From: CAYZQH01 sp050300015
Lineage (GTDB): Bacteria; Pseudomonadota; Gammaproteobacteria; Pseudomonadales; Cellvibrionaceae
DNA length: 64,000 bases
NCBI GenBank assembly: GCA_050300015.1
Contig: JBNKWZ010000027.1
Location: 248,001-312,000, forward strand
Direction of reading: 5' to 3'
A program made the translations under genes and the position numbers. Every line of letters starts with the position of its first letter. The stretch's first letter is position 1. Below the pieces are notes generated by a model. It searched no databases and was not told the DNA's origin. It worked only from the letters and a program-made list of their open reading frames with translations. This document shows, in pieces, positions 61,646 to 64,000 of the stretch.

Positions 61646-63767
61646 CGTCGTACAATTCCTCTATGTTCAATTTGCAGAGCTTAACAACATCCATTGCATG
61701 GCTTGATACTCTACCTAAGCCTGTTGCCGTCTGTGTCATCATGAATGAGTGGGGCTTCCATCAGTTACGCCAATACTGAAGCAAAACTCAAGACGGTACA
61801 GTGACCATGATCAAAAAAACACCGCCCAAAAGCAATTCTAAACCAAAAAGTGCTGGTTGTTACCGTAATTGACGCAAAAAATGCTTAGTCGTACGCAGCA
61901 TTAAGAAGCAAAAGTAATATGCATGCCAATCCATCATCGCTATTCACCCTATATTTTGTGATTTTCTGGGTGCACCTAATCGGGTGTAACATTAAAGATC
62001 TTGAACATCTGACCACACCCATCAGTGGCGACTGGAATCCATTTTAGCGACGACAATAAGCTCCATCGTTTGTTTATAGGAAAACACGGCCGGGGTAGCG
62101 CTATCTTGAGAGTGATTAACCAGCACCGAGGTGATCAGATTGGTCCTCGAAGCTGGCAGTATTGTCTATGAGACGATCATCTCAACACCCGCACCATCCC
62201 AGAAATATAGAAGGCAAGCCCCAGGCGCGAATGAAAACCGACACCACACACTCAGAAGCAACAGATCAACTTGATAACATCCTTATACCGTCAGTAGCCG
62301 AATAACAACTAAGCCCCTTCAGCAGTCAATCAACTTCTGGGTTTCCATAAAATATCTGCTGAGAATCGTAATTGGTAACAACACGGCATCAACAATAGGG
62401 GGAGCAATACCATATCAACAATAAAAGCAGATGCTTTAATGCCATTTACAGTCCCATATTTGGGTTTTGCATGAAATCTGCAGAAGCCATAGGTAACCCC
62501 ACGATAAACTCGAGTGGACACTGAACAATATGTTTTGTTTCGCTTTAAATATTCCCGACACTTTCATTAGAGGCTACAAATGTTCTGAATAATCCACACC
62601 CAGACAATAGCTGCATCAAAAATAGGCATACAAGATATTTAGGGGCATACTTTAAATTTTTTAGGTTAGCTTATTCTTAATGATACAAGACATACATCGC
62701 ACTGTAACACTACCGTATCACTTTCGTTTTAAATTGACGGCTTTTAAAGACAGCTTTGTGTGAAAAAGCATTTATTATAGAAGCAGTACAGACGCAGTAA
62801 TTCCACTCCTGTCGATCAACCACACACCCGGATAAACCCGAGGAATCTTTTACTCAATCCAAACGATTTTTGGCTCACAGAGTATTTCGAGATTGAGGCA
62901 GTATTTTGGCTTGCATAGCAGCAACAGCGGCCGCCCAATAACTTCTTCAGTTAAATCAGCATGCGAACCAAATGAAAGAATACCCTACACTCGATTACCC
63001 GCCTTTGCCAGGGGACAACAAAGCCTCGAAAATCACCCATCCAAGGAAAGTGCATTCCTCTTCCATCGACAGACATATCACCGTAGCTTTATTTCGCCTT
63101 GCAATACCGGCATCGTTCGACTATTTCAATAGGACAGACTCAACGCCATTCCCTTGAGAGAGCAATGAAACAAATAGGTCTTTTGCAAAAATATAATATG
63201 CTTCACTTTGCGTAGAATATAACGATAAGATTTTGTTTGAGAACATCAAAACAAACTTGATGTCTAAGCTAATTGCCATTAACACAGCAGGAATGATGTC
63301 GGGGTAATGCACGAGATACGGATACCCCACCATACTCTGGAGAGCCAATGAACGCTTTTAAAATATAAGGTTAGGGCACATTAGCGCTAGCGTTAATAGG
63401 GCGTACAATAAAACAGAAAGGGGGTCTATTTTATTGCCCGGTTAATAGAAGCCGCCTCCAAAATGACCGTTTTCGCACCAGCTGCGTTCTCGCGCCTCTC
63501 AAATGTTCATTTACCCCCGTAAACTGCGCTTTTTGAGACGCTCTGGCCTTGCCTGTACAAAAAATCTCTATTTTTGAAATCGCTTCTAAAATATTAGACG
63601 TCATATTTTTTTCGCGCTCGCTCTCGAAGAGCCATTTTCATTAAGGCAAAAAACGCTTAGTTGATCTGATATTTCAACGGCCCTTTTAAAATCTAACTCT
63701 TCGCGAACAAAGGCTCAGCTTAGCGATGGAAGGCCTGGCATTTCGACTCAGGCCCTCGAAACAGTTT
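61646..63767. other. Long, mostly non-coding interval
   Basis: About 2.1 kb between the cytochrome lipoprotein and metY. Frames of 60-80 codons exist on both strands, but none has a convincing ribosome-binding site or protein-like composition, and the DNA is visibly more A/T-rich than its surroundings. It contains a palindromic repeat at about 63400-63455. It may hold decayed genes or unrecognised RNA. Confidence 0.45.
63400..63455. repeat. Degenerate copy of the MITE-like palindrome
   Basis: AATAAAACAGA pairs imperfectly with TCTATTTTATT around an AAGGGGG loop and is followed directly by GCCCGGTTAATAGA. The element at 54974-55109 has the same arrangement at its right end: a 12-bp AT-rich hairpin followed by GCCGGGTTAATAGA. 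The AT stems differ in sequence but keep pairing. Confidence 0.5.
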
Positions 63768-64000
63768 TTACGCTTTATCCAAAGCCTGCGATACATCAGC
63801 AATAATATCGTCGATATGCTCAATACCCACCGAGATACGCACCAAGTCGGCACTCACTCCGGCTTTTTTAAGCTCTTCCTCATTCAACTGCCGGTGAGTA
63901 GTAGACGCCGGATGACATGCCAGTGATTTCGCATCACCAATATTGACCAGGCGCAAAATCATATCGAGCGAATCAATAAATTTAGCACAGGCATCAATAC
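63768..64000 (-). CDS. metY: O-acetylhomoserine sulfhydrylase MetY (C-terminal part)
   Basis: Only the last 77 residues lie in the window; the gene continues past the right edge. The visible part reads FIDSLD...LRLVNIGDAKSLACHPAS, then LVRISVGIEHIDDIIADV. This is the highly conserved C-terminus of Cys/Met-metabolism PLP enzymes of the O-acetylhomoserine aminocarboxypropyltransferase type. The enzyme makes homocysteine from O-acetylhomoserine and sulfide. A 6-bp hairpin GGCCTG/CAGGCC (63732-63754) lies after the stop. Confidence 0.9.
   Translation of the reverse strand, partial: IDACAKFIDSLDMILRLVNIGDAKSLACHPASTTHRQLNEEELKKAGVSADLVRISVGIEHIDDIIADVSQALDKA

Noticed and set aside
62330..63348. 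Short frames on both strands in the A/T-rich interval (62330-62521, 62893-63132, 63121-63348)
   Set aside because: They lack ribosome-binding sites and look random in composition; a 75-codon hydrophobic one at 63121 was considered longest.

Overview
The window is a chromosomal segment of a gammaproteobacterium, most likely a marine or polysaccharide-degrading relative of the Cellvibrionales. The evidence is gene order shared with other gammaproteobacteria (yrfG-hslR-hslO next to pckA, nudF-yqiB-cpdA, waaA-msbA next to ilvE-glnE, pstSCAB-phoU), gspA-gspB type II secretion accessory genes, and surface lipoproteins with long poly-serine linkers (83 consecutive serines in one). I assign no genus. 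There is no rRNA, CRISPR array, recognisable transposase or integrase.

Layout. 0.1-5.9 kb: phosphate uptake operon pstS-pstC-pstA-pstB-phoU on the minus strand, with a candidate Pho box. 6-7.9 kb: TRAP permease pair dctQ-dctM without a binding protein. 8-10.2 kb: yciA thioesterase, ferrochelatase hemH, cytochrome c5. 10.4-23.6 kb: a surface-adhesion and signalling cluster. TpsB transporter, a 2555-residue TpsA adhesin, a YfiR-like periplasmic protein and a hybrid histidine kinase form one tightly packed minus-strand operon, and a REC-GGDEF diguanylate cyclase is divergent from it.

23.7-26.6 kb is the accessory region and the most unusual part. A promoter reads first into a tRNA-Arg(UCG)-like sequence whose body is split by two blocks of hairpins, then into an intact tRNA-Arg(UCG). 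On the minus strand follow four genes: two small unknown proteins, a 313-residue protein laid out like phage lambda RexA, and a four-helix membrane protein like RexB/KwaA. The far edge carries a second copy of the same multi-hairpin structure, also ending in the 3' segment of the tRNA gene. I read this as a small tRNA-associated island with a candidate RexAB/Kiwa-like anti-phage module, bounded by related structured elements.

26.9-36.9 kb: a CotH/lamin-tail lipoprotein, a candidate CsrB/RsmZ-type small RNA (six GGA motifs), pckA, a DUF1287 protein, hslO, hslR, yrfG, a small coiled-coil protein, gspA and gspB. 36.9-45.7 kb: waaA, msbA, ilvE, glnE, tolC and a small protein. 46-51 kb: TPP riboswitch, thiD, thiC, nudF, yqiB, cpdA. 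51-57 kb: small membrane proteins, a secreted alpha/beta hydrolase, an EamA transporter, a methyltransferase, a cold-shock protein and a MITE-like palindrome whose ends recur elsewhere. 57-61.6 kb: a paired exported DUF1552 protein and a multi-domain cytochrome c lipoprotein (DUF1587/1595/1592/1588/1585). 61.7-63.7 kb looks non-coding, and the window ends inside metY.
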